Positions 16,607-25,808 of a stretch of 64,000 bases of DNA are shown in pieces. Every line of letters begins with the position of its first letter. The first letter of the stretch is position 1. The notes under the pieces were generated by a model. It ran no database searches. It saw nothing but the letters and a program-made list of their open reading frames with translations, and was not told the origin of the DNA. A program made the position numbers and the translations under genes. The DNA is from Crocinitomicaceae bacterium (GTDB lineage: Bacteria > Bacteroidota > Bacteroidia > Flavobacteriales_D > Crocinitomicaceae): the NCBI GenBank assembly GCA_024639405.1, contig JAHEIL010000001.1, forward strand, positions 124,001 through 188,000, written 5' to 3'.

Positions 16607-17917
16607 ATGATTCAATTTAAAAAAGTAGCATTTTACACCTTAGGTTGTAAACTTAATTTCTCTGAAACATCTACCATTGCACGTTTGTTTGATGATGCTG
16701 GTTATGCAAAAGTAGAGTTTGAGGATACTCCTGATATCTATGTTATCAATACGTGTTCTGTTACAGAGAATGCAGATAAAAAGTGTAAACAATTGGTGAA
16801 GAAAGCACTGAAAATCAATCCATCAGCTTTTGTTGCAATCATTGGTTGTTTCGCACAATTAAAACCTACAGAAATTGCAGAAATACCGGGTGTTGACTTA
16901 GTGCTCGGTGCAAATGAAAAATTCAATTTAATTGAACACATTGAAAAATTAAATGAGAAATCAGATACGACGATCGTTGAATTTGAGTCTATTAAAAACA
17001 CCAATGAATTTGTGCCTGCCTATTCTATTGGTGACCGAACACGCTCTTTTTTGAAAGTTCAAGACGGTTGCGATTATTTTTGTACGTTTTGCACCATTCC
17101 TTTAGCCAGAGGAAAAAGTAGAAATGCTTCCATTAAAGATACTGTTTTAGAAGCTAAAAAAATTGCTGAAACCGACATCAAAGAAGTTGTATTAACTGGA
17201 GTAAATATAGGCGATTTTGGTCAAGGTGGTGAAGAAAACTTCTTTTCTCTTATCAAAGAATTAGATCAAGTTGAAGGAATAGATCGTTACCGAATTTCTT
17301 CCATTGAACCCAATTTATTGAACAACGAAATCATTCATTTTTGCTTGAATGAATCAGCACATTTTGTTCCACATTTCCACATTCCTCTTCAAGTTGGTAA
17401 TGACCGCTTATTGAAAGCAATGCGAAGAAAATATGAACGTGAATTGTATGCTGAACGTGTGCATTACATTAAACAATTGCGCGCTGATGCTTGTATAGGG
17501 GTGGATGTAATTGTAGGTTTCCCTGGAGAAACTGATGAAGAATTTTTAGATACCGTTCATTTTTTAAAAGAATTACCTGTTTCTTATTTACATGTATTCA
17601 CCTATTCTGAACGTGCAAATACAACAGCTGTAAAATTGGGTGAACCTGTTCCAATGAACATTAGAAGAGAACGTAGCAAACAATTACACATTCTATCTGA
17701 TAAAAAGAAACGTGCATTTTACGAAGAAAATATTGGAACGATTCGAACGGTTTTATTTGAACACGAAGAAGATCATGGCATCATGTATGGCTTCACTGAA
17801 AATTATGTAAAAGTAAAAATGCCTTACGATGCAACGCTAGTGAATACGTTTAACAAGGTTCAACTAACAGAAATTGATCGCGACGGTATCATGAAAGCAC
17901 TACTAATCCAAGAATAA
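16607..17917 (+). CDS. mtaB: tRNA t6A37 methylthiotransferase MtaB
   Basis: 436 residues. The N-terminal methylthiotransferase domain has its three cluster cysteines (Cys14 in TLGCKLN, Cys50 in INTCSVT, Cys81 in IGCFAQ). The radical-SAM motif is CDYFCTFC (Cys155, 159, 162), and a TRAM-like end closes the protein. TLGCKLNFSE is the MtaB-type start, which separates it from MiaB and RimO. It converts t6A to ms2t6A at position 37 of tRNAs decoding ANN codons. It shares one base (TAATG) with the FkbM methyltransferase downstream. Confidence 0.93.
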   Translation: MIQFKKVAFYTLGCKLNFSETSTIARLFDDAGYAKVEFEDTPDIYVINTCSVTENADKKCKQLVKKALKINPSAFVAIIGCFAQLKPTEIAEIPGVDLVLGANEKFNLIEHIEKLNEKSDTTIVEFESIKNTNEFVPAYSIGDRTRSFLKVQDGCDYFCTFCTIPLARGKSRNASIKDTVLEAKKIAETDIKEVVLTGVNIGDFGQGGEENFFSLIKELDQVEGIDRYRISSIEPNLLNNEIIHFCLNESAHFVPHFHIPLQVGNDRLLKAMRRKYERELYAERVHYIKQLRADACIGVDVIVGFPGETDEEFLDTVHFLKELPVSYLHVFTYSERANTTAVKLGEPVPMNIRRERSKQLHILSDKKKRAFYEENIGTIRTVLFEHEEDHGIMYGFTENYVKVKMPYDATLVNTFNKVQLTEIDRDGIMKALLIQE

Positions 17918-18681
17918 TGGGAACAATAAAAAAATTACTCTATAAATTACTGAATGAAACAACGTATTTAAAAACGTTGCACCGAAGTTTTTACTTCCTT
18001 TATTCGTTGGGAATCTTAAAAAAAGATGAACGTTTTAAGTACCACTACATGGTGAAAAAGGTTATTGAACCCAACTTTAACATCATTGACATTGGAGCTA
18101 ATTTAGGCTATTTCTCAAAAACATTCGCTCGTTTGATTCCAAATGGAAAATTAATTTCGATTGAACCTGTTCCTCAATTTTACAAGGTACTTTCTTATTT
18201 TTTAAAGCCTTATAGAAATGCAACAATTTTCAATGTAGCATTAGGAGACACTGAAGGTTCAATCACAATGGTGCTTCCTAAATCTAATGGAATGATTCGA
18301 ACAGGATTGCCGCATATTGCTGAAAGTGAAGAAGAAAAAAGTCAACATGCAACACAAGAAGTAGCCATTGTTAAAGGAACAGAATTATTCAAAGATTTGA
18401 CTGCGCTTGATTACATTAAATGCGACATTGAAGGCTACGAATTAACTGTTTTTGAAGAAATCAAACCCATTTTGGAGAAATTTCAACCATTCGTTCAACT
18501 TGAAATTTCTGCAAAAAATACAGACGCCATGCTTGCATTATTTTCAGATTTGGGTTACACGCAATTTGGAATTGCAAATTTTAATTTTGTACAAGAAACT
18601 GGAATTCAACAAGAAGAAGGTGATTATTTCTTTGTTCCAAAAAACCGTTTAGCTGGTTTCAAAGAAAAATTTACTTGTTAA
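17917..18681 (+). CDS. FkbM-family SAM-dependent methyltransferase
   Basis: 254 residues. The SAM-binding motif is IIDIGANLGYFSKTFARL (about residues 53-70), followed by ISIEPVP (acidic residue for SAM ribose) and LDYIKCDIEGYELTVFEEI, the signature of the FkbM group. Such enzymes O-methylate sugars, polyketides or other acceptors; the acceptor here is unknown. Translation is coupled to mtaB through a one-base overlap. Its stop shares TTAA with the convergent FAD-protein gene. Confidence 0.88.
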   Translation: MGTIKKLLYKLLNETTYLKTLHRSFYFLYSLGILKKDERFKYHYMVKKVIEPNFNIIDIGANLGYFSKTFARLIPNGKLISIEPVPQFYKVLSYFLKPYRNATIFNVALGDTEGSITMVLPKSNGMIRTGLPHIAESEEEKSQHATQEVAIVKGTELFKDLTALDYIKCDIEGYELTVFEEIKPILEKFQPFVQLEISAKNTDAMLALFSDLGYTQFGIANFNFVQETGIQQEEGDYFFVPKNRLAGFKEKFTC

Positions 18682-20234
18682 GCTTCTTTTTGAAATGAAG
18701 TAATAATAGCATCAACGCAGTTCATTCCGTCTATAGCTGCTGAAACAATTCCACCTGCATATCCAGCGCCCTCAGCACAAGGAAACAATCCTTTTGTAGA
18801 AACATGCTCCATTGTCTCAGGATTTCTAGGAATTAAAATTGGTGATGAAGTGCGTGATTCTGGTGCATGTAAAACAGCATCATTGGTTAAAAAACCATTC
18901 ATTTTCTTATCAAATTCAACAAAGGCTTTTCGTAAGCGATTGGCAATAAACGGAGGGAAAATTGAATCCATTTCTACACTTACAATCCCTGGCTGGTAGG
19001 AAGATCGAGGAAAATCAATTGATTTTTTCTTTTGAACAAAATCAACTAAACGCTGTGCAGGGACTTTTTGAGTTTTCCCAGCCATTTCCCATGCTTTTTT
19101 CTCTATTGATTTTTGGAAATCAAGGCAAACAAATGGATCGTTTTCTTTCCCTGGGAAATCAGATGGGTCCACACTTACTACTATTCCTGAATTAGAATAA
19201 ATATTGTTACGTTTAGAGGGGGACCAACCATTTGTAACGACTTCTTCTTGAGCCGTTGCGCATGGTGCTACAATTCCACCTGGACACATGCAAAAAGAAT
19301 AAACACCTCTTCCATCAACTTGAGCAACCAACGAATAAGATGCTGGCGGAATAAAAGAATCATTTAATCTACCATGGTATTGAATGGTATCAATAAGTTC
19401 TTGCGTATGTTCAATTCGCACACCAAGTGCAAATGGTTTAGCATCCACTTTTATACCTCTTGTATGTAACAATTCAAAAATATCACGAGCAGAGTGTCCT
19501 GTTGCTAAAATTACTCTGTCAAATTCAAACCAATTCGAATGATTGATTTCAATTGCTGAAATAGCATTTTCCTGTAATTTTATATCCGTTAATTTAGATT
19601 CAAAATGAACTTCACCTCCATTGGCAACAATAAATTCTCGCATCCCAACAATGATTTGGGGTAATTTATTCGTGCCAATATGCGGATGAGCATCGACTAA
19701 AATATCTTTATCTGCTCCAAATTCAACAAATAATTTCAATGTTTTTTCTACATCGCCTCGTTTTTTAGATCGTGTGTATAATTTTCCGTCGGAATACGTT
19801 CCTGCGCCACCTTCTCCAAAACAATAATTCGATTCAGGATTTACAATGGATTTTTTATTCAATTCCGCCAGATCTCTTCTTCGTGAACGAACATCTTTAC
19901 CACGTTCAAAAACAACAGGACACAAACCAACTTCTAAACATCTTAAAGCTGCAAAAAGTCCAGCCGGACCAGCCCCAATAATTGCAATTCTTTTTTTATC
20001 TGCTACATTTTGTGGGGTAAAAAACGGGGTAAAAACAGAAGCTTCATCCTTTAAATATACAATAAAAGAACAATTTAATTTGATGATTTTTTTGCGTGCA
20101 TCAATGCTTCGTTTACGCCATTCAAAAGTAAAGTCATCATGAGTAAGCGCTAATTCACTTTTAATTTTTGCATGAATCAATGCTAAATCATCAACCTGTT
20201 CCGGTAAAATTTGAAATTGTACAACTTCAGCCAT
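18678..20234 (-). CDS. FAD-dependent dehydrogenase, COG2509 type
   Basis: 518 residues. An N-terminal segment of about 80 residues precedes the Rossmann FAD motif IAIIGAGPAGLFAALRCLE (from residue 83), then FGEGGAGTYSDGKLYTR, a block typical of the uncharacterised FAD-dependent dehydrogenases of COG2509. The C-terminal part contains GLFPCAEGAGYAGGIVSAA, the second FAD contact. The substrate is unknown; no signal peptide, so cytoplasmic. It is the last gene of the leftward five-gene operon and overlaps the porT stop by one base. Confidence 0.87.
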   Translation of the reverse strand: MAEVVQFQILPEQVDDLALIHAKIKSELALTHDDFTFEWRKRSIDARKKIIKLNCSFIVYLKDEASVFTPFFTPQNVADKKRIAIIGAGPAGLFAALRCLEVGLCPVVFERGKDVRSRRRDLAELNKKSIVNPESNYCFGEGGAGTYSDGKLYTRSKKRGDVEKTLKLFVEFGADKDILVDAHPHIGTNKLPQIIVGMREFIVANGGEVHFESKLTDIKLQENAISAIEINHSNWFEFDRVILATGHSARDIFELLHTRGIKVDAKPFALGVRIEHTQELIDTIQYHGRLNDSFIPPASYSLVAQVDGRGVYSFCMCPGGIVAPCATAQEEVVTNGWSPSKRNNIYSNSGIVVSVDPSDFPGKENDPFVCLDFQKSIEKKAWEMAGKTQKVPAQRLVDFVQKKKSIDFPRSSYQPGIVSVEMDSIFPPFIANRLRKAFVEFDKKMNGFLTNDAVLHAPESRTSSPILIPRNPETMEHVSTKGLFPCAEGAGYAGGIVSAAIDGMNCVDAIITSFQKEA

Positions 20235-20950
20235 TAACCTTCAAATATAAATGAAACCCACCAACCTCTGTTGTACAACGATTGAATTGGTTTAGAGATA
20301 GGTGAATTATCTTGAATTAATGAATTGTAAAAACTATGTGAATACTTTAATTCAATTCCAAATTTAAAATAGGGTGCAAAAAATTCCAATCCACCACCAA
20401 CTTGACCGCTAAAATCATTTCGTTTGATTTTAATAAATGGATCTGTCAAACTTTGTGATGCATCTTCTTGAGATTGTAAATCATACGAATATTGACCACC
20501 AAATAAACAATATGCTGCAAAATTATTGATGCGCAATGTTCTAAATTGGAACATTAAAGGAAAATCAAGATTGGTTGAATTTACACGTTCTTGGCTGAGT
20601 TCTTTTTCTGGTCCGCTACCATTATCTACTAAAAACGTATAATCTAACACGCGCTCTTGAAAGGATAATGTTGGTAAAAACCGTAAACGAACTACTGGCG
20701 TTCCAATTTTCAATGTAGAAACAATTCCTAATTGCCCACCAATTGTTGCGCTCGGAATAACAGATAATAATTGATAATCCTGATATGCTGTAAGTTTTTG
20801 ATACGTATTAAAATTAGAGGAATTAAAACCAAGCATAAAACCAAAATTCAATACCTTTTTATCAAATTTACGGTAATTGAGCGGCACTTCTTTTTGTGAA
20901 AAAGCCACAAAAGAAACTAAACATAAAAGTATATAAGAGTATTTTATCAT
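20234..20950 (-). CDS. porT: PorT-family T9SS outer-membrane protein
   Basis: 238 residues: signal peptide 1-18, then an eight-strand-type barrel with an aromatic C-terminus (GWWVSFIFEG). The block LDFPLMFQFRT, followed by Asn-rich turns, AYCLFGGQYSYDL and a Gly-Gly-Gly-hydrophobic strand, matches what I know of PorT, a protein needed for the type IX secretion system in Porphyromonas and Flavobacterium. Position supports this: porT lies next to ubiE in other Flavobacteriia. It fits with a T9SS cargo (54681-57230) in the same window. The gap to ubiE is 37 nt. Confidence 0.82.
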   Translation of the reverse strand: MIKYSYILLCLVSFVAFSQKEVPLNYRKFDKKVLNFGFMLGFNSSNFNTYQKLTAYQDYQLLSVIPSATIGGQLGIVSTLKIGTPVVRLRFLPTLSFQERVLDYTFLVDNGSGPEKELSQERVNSTNLDFPLMFQFRTLRINNFAAYCLFGGQYSYDLQSQEDASQSLTDPFIKIKRNDFSGQVGGGLEFFAPYFKFGIELKYSHSFYNSLIQDNSPISKPIQSLYNRGWWVSFIFEG

Positions 20951-20987
20951 TCGTTTAATAACGCAGCATTAGAATAATTCGTATATC

Positions 20988-21722
20988 TTATTTTCTTCCT
21001 ATGTAAATTGTTGCAATTCCACCCGAAACTAATTTTGAAGTAACATTTTTATAACCAACTTTGGTTAAAATCGCTTTAAAATTTTCTCCTTCAGGAAATG
21101 CTTCTACTGATTCTGGTAAATAAGCATATGCTTTTTCATCTTTAGAAATGTTTTTTCCAAAAAATGGAATAAAATATTTAGAATAAAAACCAAAAACTTG
21201 TTTGATTGGAAATTTCTTAGGCTTAGAAAACTCAAGGATAATTGCTTTTCCTTCTGGACGAATCACGCGCAACATTTCAGCTAAACCTTTTTCTAAATTC
21301 TCAAAATTTCGTACGCCAAAACCAACTGTTAAACCATCAAAATAATTGTCTTCAAATGGCAAGTTTTCTGAATCACCTAATTGCATTGAAATGATGTTAT
21401 CAACTTTTTTAGCAATCATTTTTTCTTTTCCAACGGCTAACATTCCTTCTGATATATCAATTCCAACAACTTCTTTTGGATTAATTTTCAAAGCTGCTAT
21501 AGCAAAATCACCTGTACCGGTTGCAATGTCTAAAATTCGAGAAGGATTAAGCTCTTTTAATTCAGCGATTGCTTTCTTACGCCAAATTTTATCAATTCCT
21601 AGCGATAGAAAATGGTTCAAAAAATCATATCTCTTTGAAATATTGTTAAACATTTCAGCGACCTCTTCTTTTTTAGATTTAGAAGCATCGTTATATGGTT
21701 TTACTACTTTTTGCTCTGACAT
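20988..21722 (-). CDS. ubiE: Demethylmenaquinone methyltransferase (UbiE/MenG)
   Basis: 244 residues. [20 protein letters not shown] near the N-terminus and the SAM motif [17 protein letters not shown], followed by [11 protein letters not shown] and [12 protein letters not shown], are UbiE hallmarks. In Bacteroidota, which use menaquinone and not ubiquinone, it carries out the last step of menaquinone synthesis, C-methylating demethylmenaquinone. It is third in the operon, 5 nt after the kinase gene and 37 nt before porT. Confidence 0.95.
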   Translation of the reverse strand: MSEQKVVKPYNDASKSKKEEVAEMFNNISKRYDFLNHFLSLGIDKIWRKKAIAELKELNPSRILDIATGTGDFAIAALKINPKEVVGIDISEGMLAVGKEKMIAKKVDNIISMQLGDSENLPFEDNYFDGLTVGFGVRNFENLEKGLAEMLRVIRPEGKAIILEFSKPKKFPIKQVFGFYSKYFIPFFGKNISKDEKAYAYLPESVEAFPEGENFKAILTKVGYKNVTSKLVSGGIATIYIGRK

Positions 21723-21727
21723 GATCG

Positions 21728-22720
21728 TTATATTTCTCCGATTAAATTTGTTATTTCACTTTTCAATTGTTCTGAATCAATAGAGACAACACCACTTGTT
21801 TCACACACCAAACCACCAGCTATATTAGCTATTTGAGCAATGCGTTGAATTGGTAAACCAGCAACCAAACACAAGGTAGCTACAGAAATTACTGTATCAC
21901 CTGCTCCACTCACATCTGCAATCGTTCTTAAATGTGCTGTTTCGTGAAATTGTTCTGCTTCTTGTTGAATAAAAACGCCATGTTCAGATAAGGTAACAAA
22001 AGAAATTTGATTGTTTAAATGACTTTTCAACGTTGCAATTGCATTTAAAAAAGTTGGATATTCTTTTTCATAATCAAACTCCAACGACAAACCTTCTTTT
22101 AATTCTTTTAAATTAGGCTTGAATAAGGTGACGTTTTTATACGCCAAAAAATTATCTTTTTTTGGATCTACTGTAGTAACAACATTGAAGTGTTTCGCAA
22201 GTTTAATGACCTCCGAAATGACTTTTTCTGTCAATACTCCTTTGTTATAATCTTCAAAAATTATTGCATCTAAACCAGCCTGAAGCAATTCGTTAACTCT
22301 TTGAATTATAGAACTTTCCTCGTCCTGATGTAAAGTATGTGTTTGTTCTGAATCGATGCGTAGCAATTGTTGGTTATTCCCAATTACGCGTGTTTTTACA
22401 GTAGTTATACGATTATTAGAAACTACAATACCTTTTGTATCAATAGAAGCATCTTTTACCAAATCTAAAAAGCGTTGTCCTTCTTTGTCATTACCAATAA
22501 TTGAACACAATATTGGAGCAGCACCTAAAGCCACTAGATTAATAGCAACATTTGCTGCACCACCTAGACGATCTTCCTCTTTTTCCAAACTTACAATTGG
22601 TACAGGTGCCTCAGGACTAATTCGATTCACTTTACCTCTGAGGTAAGCATCCAACATTACATCTCCAAGAACAAGGATTCTTTTTCCTTTAAAATGTTCA
22701 AATAATTCAGTAGATTTCAT
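21728..22720 (-). CDS. rfaE1: PfkB-family kinase, heptose 7-phosphate kinase (RfaE1/HldE N-terminal) type
   Basis: 330 residues, one ribokinase-fold domain. [20 protein letters not shown] and PEAPVPIV near the start, LGGAANVA around residue 55 and the anion-hole/catalytic motif DVSGAGDT near residue 268 are those of the kinase half of HldE. It phosphorylates D-glycero-D-manno-heptose 7-phosphate at C1 on the way to ADP-heptose for lipopolysaccharide. The adenylyltransferase half is not attached and not in the window. Specificity for heptose is inferred from the N-terminal block; another sugar kinase is possible. It overlaps the aminotransferase stop by one base. Confidence 0.83.
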   Translation of the reverse strand: MKSTELFEHFKGKRILVLGDVMLDAYLRGKVNRISPEAPVPIVSLEKEEDRLGGAANVAINLVALGAAPILCSIIGNDKEGQRFLDLVKDASIDTKGIVVSNNRITTVKTRVIGNNQQLLRIDSEQTHTLHQDEESSIIQRVNELLQAGLDAIIFEDYNKGVLTEKVISEVIKLAKHFNVVTTVDPKKDNFLAYKNVTLFKPNLKELKEGLSLEFDYEKEYPTFLNAIATLKSHLNNQISFVTLSEHGVFIQQEAEQFHETAHLRTIADVSGAGDTVISVATLCLVAGLPIQRIAQIANIAGGLVCETSGVVSIDSEQLKSEITNLIGEI

Positions 22721-23913
22721 TATGCTAGTTTTGCCAAAGCTTGTTTGATGCGATCCATTGCTTTTGTTAATGTTTCTTCAGAAGCAGCATACGAAATACG
22801 AATACAATTCGGATCACCAAAAGCATCACCAGTTACTAATGCTACCAATGCTTCTGATAATAAATACAAACACATATCATCTGCGTTATGTACAGTAAAA
22901 CCATTGTAAGATTTACCGAAAAAAGAAGCTATTTCTGGGAAAACATAAAACGCTCCAACAGGAACATTTGCTTTCACACCTGGCATATCATTCAAAGCAG
23001 CTAAAACTAATTTTCTACGATTATTGAAAGCAGTAATCATATCTTTTAATACAATTGGATCCGCTTCCATTGCAGCAATAGTTGCTTTTTGAGTAATTGA
23101 ACAAGTACCTGAAGTAAATTGACCTTGCACTTTATTACATGCATCTGCAATGACTTTAGGAGCACCAATGTAACCCAAACGCCATCCTGTCATTGCCCAA
23201 GCTTTAGAAACTCCATTAATAGTTACAACTTGATTGTATACTTCTGGAAATTGAGCCAAACTTTCATGTTTACCAATGAAATTAATGTGCTCGTAAATTT
23301 CATCAGAAATTACAACAATGTGAGGATATTTTTTCAATACACACGCTAAGTCATACAATTCTTCTTTCGTATAAACCGAACCAGTTGGATTACATGGCGT
23401 TGAGAAGATTAACATTTTTGTCTTAGGTGTAATCGCAGCTTCTAATTCTTTACCAGTAATTTTAAAATCATTGTCGATTCCAGCAGTAATAATAACTGGA
23501 GTACCTTCAGCTACTTTGACGATTTCCACATAAGAAACCCAATATGGTGCAGGCACAATCACTTCATCTTCAGGTCCAACAATACTTAAAACTACATTTG
23601 CAATTGATTGTTTTGCACCTGTTGAAACAACAATTTGATCTTTTGTGTAATCTAAACCATTGTCGCGCTTAAATTTTAAAGAGATACTTTCACGCAAATC
23701 ATCATAACCAGGAACTGGAGTATACATCGTGAAGTTATTATCCATAGCTTCTAAAGCTGCATCTTTAATAAATTGAGGTGTAAAAAAATCAGGTTCACCC
23801 AAGCTCAAAGAAATAATATCTTTTCCTTCTGCTTTTAACTCTCTACTTTTTCTCGACATTGCAATAGTTGCCGATTCTTCCATAGCCATTAGGCGATCTG
23901 ATAACTTAATCAT
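22720..23913 (-). CDS. Class I/II PLP-dependent aminotransferase (aspartate type)
   Basis: 397 residues. The Schiff-base lysine is in NGVSKAWAMTGWRLGY (about residue 237), the cofactor-binding TGAKQSIANV and FSTPCNPTGSVYTKEEL blocks are present, and RISYAASEE near the end carries the substrate carboxylate-binding Arg. The pattern is subgroup I-gamma/I-beta aspartate aminotransferase. It is the first gene of a five-gene leftward operon and has an exact -7 element 19 nt upstream. Prephenate or aromatic aminotransferase activity cannot be excluded. Confidence 0.92.
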   Translation of the reverse strand: MIKLSDRLMAMEESATIAMSRKSRELKAEGKDIISLSLGEPDFFTPQFIKDAALEAMDNNFTMYTPVPGYDDLRESISLKFKRDNGLDYTKDQIVVSTGAKQSIANVVLSIVGPEDEVIVPAPYWVSYVEIVKVAEGTPVIITAGIDNDFKITGKELEAAITPKTKMLIFSTPCNPTGSVYTKEELYDLACVLKKYPHIVVISDEIYEHINFIGKHESLAQFPEVYNQVVTINGVSKAWAMTGWRLGYIGAPKVIADACNKVQGQFTSGTCSITQKATIAAMEADPIVLKDMITAFNNRRKLVLAALNDMPGVKANVPVGAFYVFPEIASFFGKSYNGFTVHNADDMCLYLLSEALVALVTGDAFGDPNCIRISYAASEETLTKAMDRIKQALAKLA

Positions 23914-23931
23914 AATACAATTTATTTTTTA

Positions 23932-23939
23932 CAAAATTA
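23932..23939 (-). promoter_or_regulatory. -7 element (TAATTTTG) of the aminotransferase-porT operon
   Basis: Exact TAnnTTTG on the minus strand, 18 nt upstream of the ATG at 23913. The nearest upstream TTG (23968-23966) is 26 nt away, longer than usual. Confidence 0.5.
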
Positions 23940-24050
23940 ATCATTAAAAAAGTATAAATAGAATTCAAAGAGTGAAATATACAACAAGAAGTCAAAAGTT
24001 GATTGTGGATAAACAATTCTCATTTTATCGAATTGAAAAAACGAAATGCT

Positions 24051-24058
24051 TATTTTTG
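24051..24058 (+). promoter_or_regulatory. -7 element (TATTTTTG) of the acyltransferase pair
   Basis: Exact TAnnTTTG ending only 8 nt before the ATG at 24067; TTG at 24033-24035 lies 15 nt upstream. It decides the start codon: an in-frame ATG at 24046 is upstream of the element and would not be in the transcript. The leader would be only a few nucleotides. Confidence 0.55.
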
Positions 24059-24066
24059 AAAATAGT

Positions 24067-24885
24067 ATGGAAAAGAAGAAATTTATCGACTTAAAAAAAC
24101 TAATTCAAAGTAAAAATCCAACCGCTGCAAAATGGTTACCAGGATTTGTTTTGAATTATTTGAGAAAAACGATCCACGAAGACGAAATAAATACATTCTT
24201 AGACAAGCACAACACCAAATTTAACCATGATTTTTGTACAGCAATTGTTGATTATTTAGCAATGGACATTCAAGTTACAGGAATTGAAAACATTCCAAAA
24301 GAAGGTCCTGTAATTATTGCAATGAACCATCCTTTAGGCGGTATGGATGCAATAGCTTTTATTCATGCATTGAAAAACCATCGCGCAGATATTAAATTTA
24401 TTGTGAACGACATCTTAATGAACCTTGAAAACTTAAAAGGATTATTTGTTGGCATCAATAAACATGGTAAAAACGAACAATCTACGCGTCAAAACATAAT
24501 TCATGCATTTGAAAGTGATGAAGCCATTTGTATTTTTCCTGCTGGTTTGGTTAGTAGAAAACAAAAAGGGAAAATTGAAGATTTAGAATGGAAAAAAACA
24601 TTTGTTTCATATGCGAACAAATTAAATCAACCAATTGTTCCCGTATATATTGATGGAAAACTTTCTAATTTCTTTTACCGATTAGCCAACTTTAGAAAAG
24701 CAATTGGCATAAAAGTAAATATTGAAATGCTTTATTTAGCAGATGAATTATTCAATCAGCGAAATAAAACCATCAAATTTACCATTGGAAAACCTTTATT
24801 ACCACCTGATTACCAACACCTGCCTTCAGAAAGAAAACAAACTGCATTTATCAAACAACAGGTATACGCATTAGGAAACAACTAG
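24067..24885 (+). CDS. Lysophospholipid-type acyltransferase (OlsA/GlsA-like O-acyltransferase)
   Basis: 272 residues. The acyltransferase active site is AMNHPLGGMDAIAF, an H-x5-D variant of the usual H-x4-D box seen in the COG3176-associated group; the second box is FPAGLVSRKQKGKIEDLEWK and the third is PIVPVYIDGK. There is no signal peptide or strong transmembrane helix. Known relatives add the ester-linked fatty acid to N-acyl-ornithine or N-acyl-glycine, forming ornithine or glycine lipids; in some Bacteroidota the two acylation domains are fused (OlsF) and in Bacteroides they are separate (GlsB/GlsA). The GNAT gene 5 nt downstream supports that role. A general glycerol-3-phosphate acyltransferase is the alternative. 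Confidence 0.85.
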   Translation: MEKKKFIDLKKLIQSKNPTAAKWLPGFVLNYLRKTIHEDEINTFLDKHNTKFNHDFCTAIVDYLAMDIQVTGIENIPKEGPVIIAMNHPLGGMDAIAFIHALKNHRADIKFIVNDILMNLENLKGLFVGINKHGKNEQSTRQNIIHAFESDEAICIFPAGLVSRKQKGKIEDLEWKKTFVSYANKLNQPIVPVYIDGKLSNFFYRLANFRKAIGIKVNIEMLYLADELFNQRNKTIKFTIGKPLLPPDYQHLPSERKQTAFIKQQVYALGNN

Positions 24886-24890
24886 GAATT

Positions 24891-25808
24891 ATGGAAAAAA
24901 TTATTGAACCAATTGATAAAGCACTATTAAAAGCTGAATTAACATCGGATCGTTTCATGAGAATGACACGAAAAGGTTCGAATGAGATATATTGTGTTAA
25001 TATCCACAATGCTCCAAATGTTTTGCGTGAAATTGGTCGTTTAAGAGAAGTAACTTTTAGAGCTTCTGGAGGAGGAACAGGCTTATCAATCGATTTAGAT
25101 GAATTTGACACCAATGAAATTTGCTATGAGCAATTAATTGTTTGGTCGCCTGAGGACGAAGAAATCATTGGTGGTTATCGTTTTATCAAATGCGCTGATG
25201 CAATTGATCAACTATCCAAAGAAATTCATCTATCAACAACTCATTATTTTGATTTTTCAGAAAAATTTATAAATGAATACCTTCCGTCAACTATTGAATT
25301 GGGTAGAAGTTGGGTACAACCAAATTTTCAACCATCGGTCAACCCAAGAAAAGGATTATTTGCTTTAGATAATATTTGGGATGGTCTAGGCGCAATTACT
25401 ATTTTCAATCCTGATATCAACTATTTCTTTGGAAAAGTAACGATGTATCCAAACTACAACACATACAGTCGTGATTTCTTGTTGCATTTTTTAAAAACCT
25501 ATTTTCCAGACAACGAAAATTTAATGCATCCTTTTCACCCACTTCAAATCACTACTGACCCTTCAATTTTCGACCAAAAATTAGCAGGTTTAGCATTCAA
25601 AGAAGCTTTCAAAGTTTTGAATTCTGCTATCAGGGATAATGGTGAATTCATTCCACCTTTAATGAATATATACATGAGTCTTTCTTCTACAATGAAAACA
25701 TTTGGAACTGCAGTCAACCCTGATTTTGGAAACGTTGAAGAAACAGGTATTCTAGTAACAATTGCAGACGTTTATCCAGAGAAAAAGGAACGTCATATGA
25801 CATTATAA
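24891..25808 (+). CDS. Hemolysin-like GNAT N-acyltransferase (OlsB/GlsB-like)
   Basis: 305 residues. VLREIGRLREVTFRASGGGTG and IIGGYRFIKC are the acyl-donor fold; TIELGRSWVQPNFQP, LFALDNIWDGLGA and YFFGKVTMYPNYN are the signature of the OlsB/GlsB group within the putative hemolysin GNAT family. These enzymes N-acylate an amino acid (ornithine, glycine) using a 3-hydroxyacyl carrier protein. It is coupled to the O-acyltransferase 5 nt upstream, so the pair could make an aminolipid; the amino acid cannot be read from the sequence. The 3' end overlaps the convergent DUF4301 gene by 16 bp. Confidence 0.85.
   Translation: MEKIIEPIDKALLKAELTSDRFMRMTRKGSNEIYCVNIHNAPNVLREIGRLREVTFRASGGGTGLSIDLDEFDTNEICYEQLIVWSPEDEEIIGGYRFIKCADAIDQLSKEIHLSTTHYFDFSEKFINEYLPSTIELGRSWVQPNFQPSVNPRKGLFALDNIWDGLGAITIFNPDINYFFGKVTMYPNYNTYSRDFLLHFLKTYFPDNENLMHPFHPLQITTDPSIFDQKLAGLAFKEAFKVLNSAIRDNGEFIPPLMNIYMSLSSTMKTFGTAVNPDFGNVEETGILVTIADVYPEKKERHMTL

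Noticed and set aside
21346-21783. 145-codon open frame opposite ubiE
   Set aside because: Shadow of ubiE; composition is the reverse-complement of the SAM-binding region.
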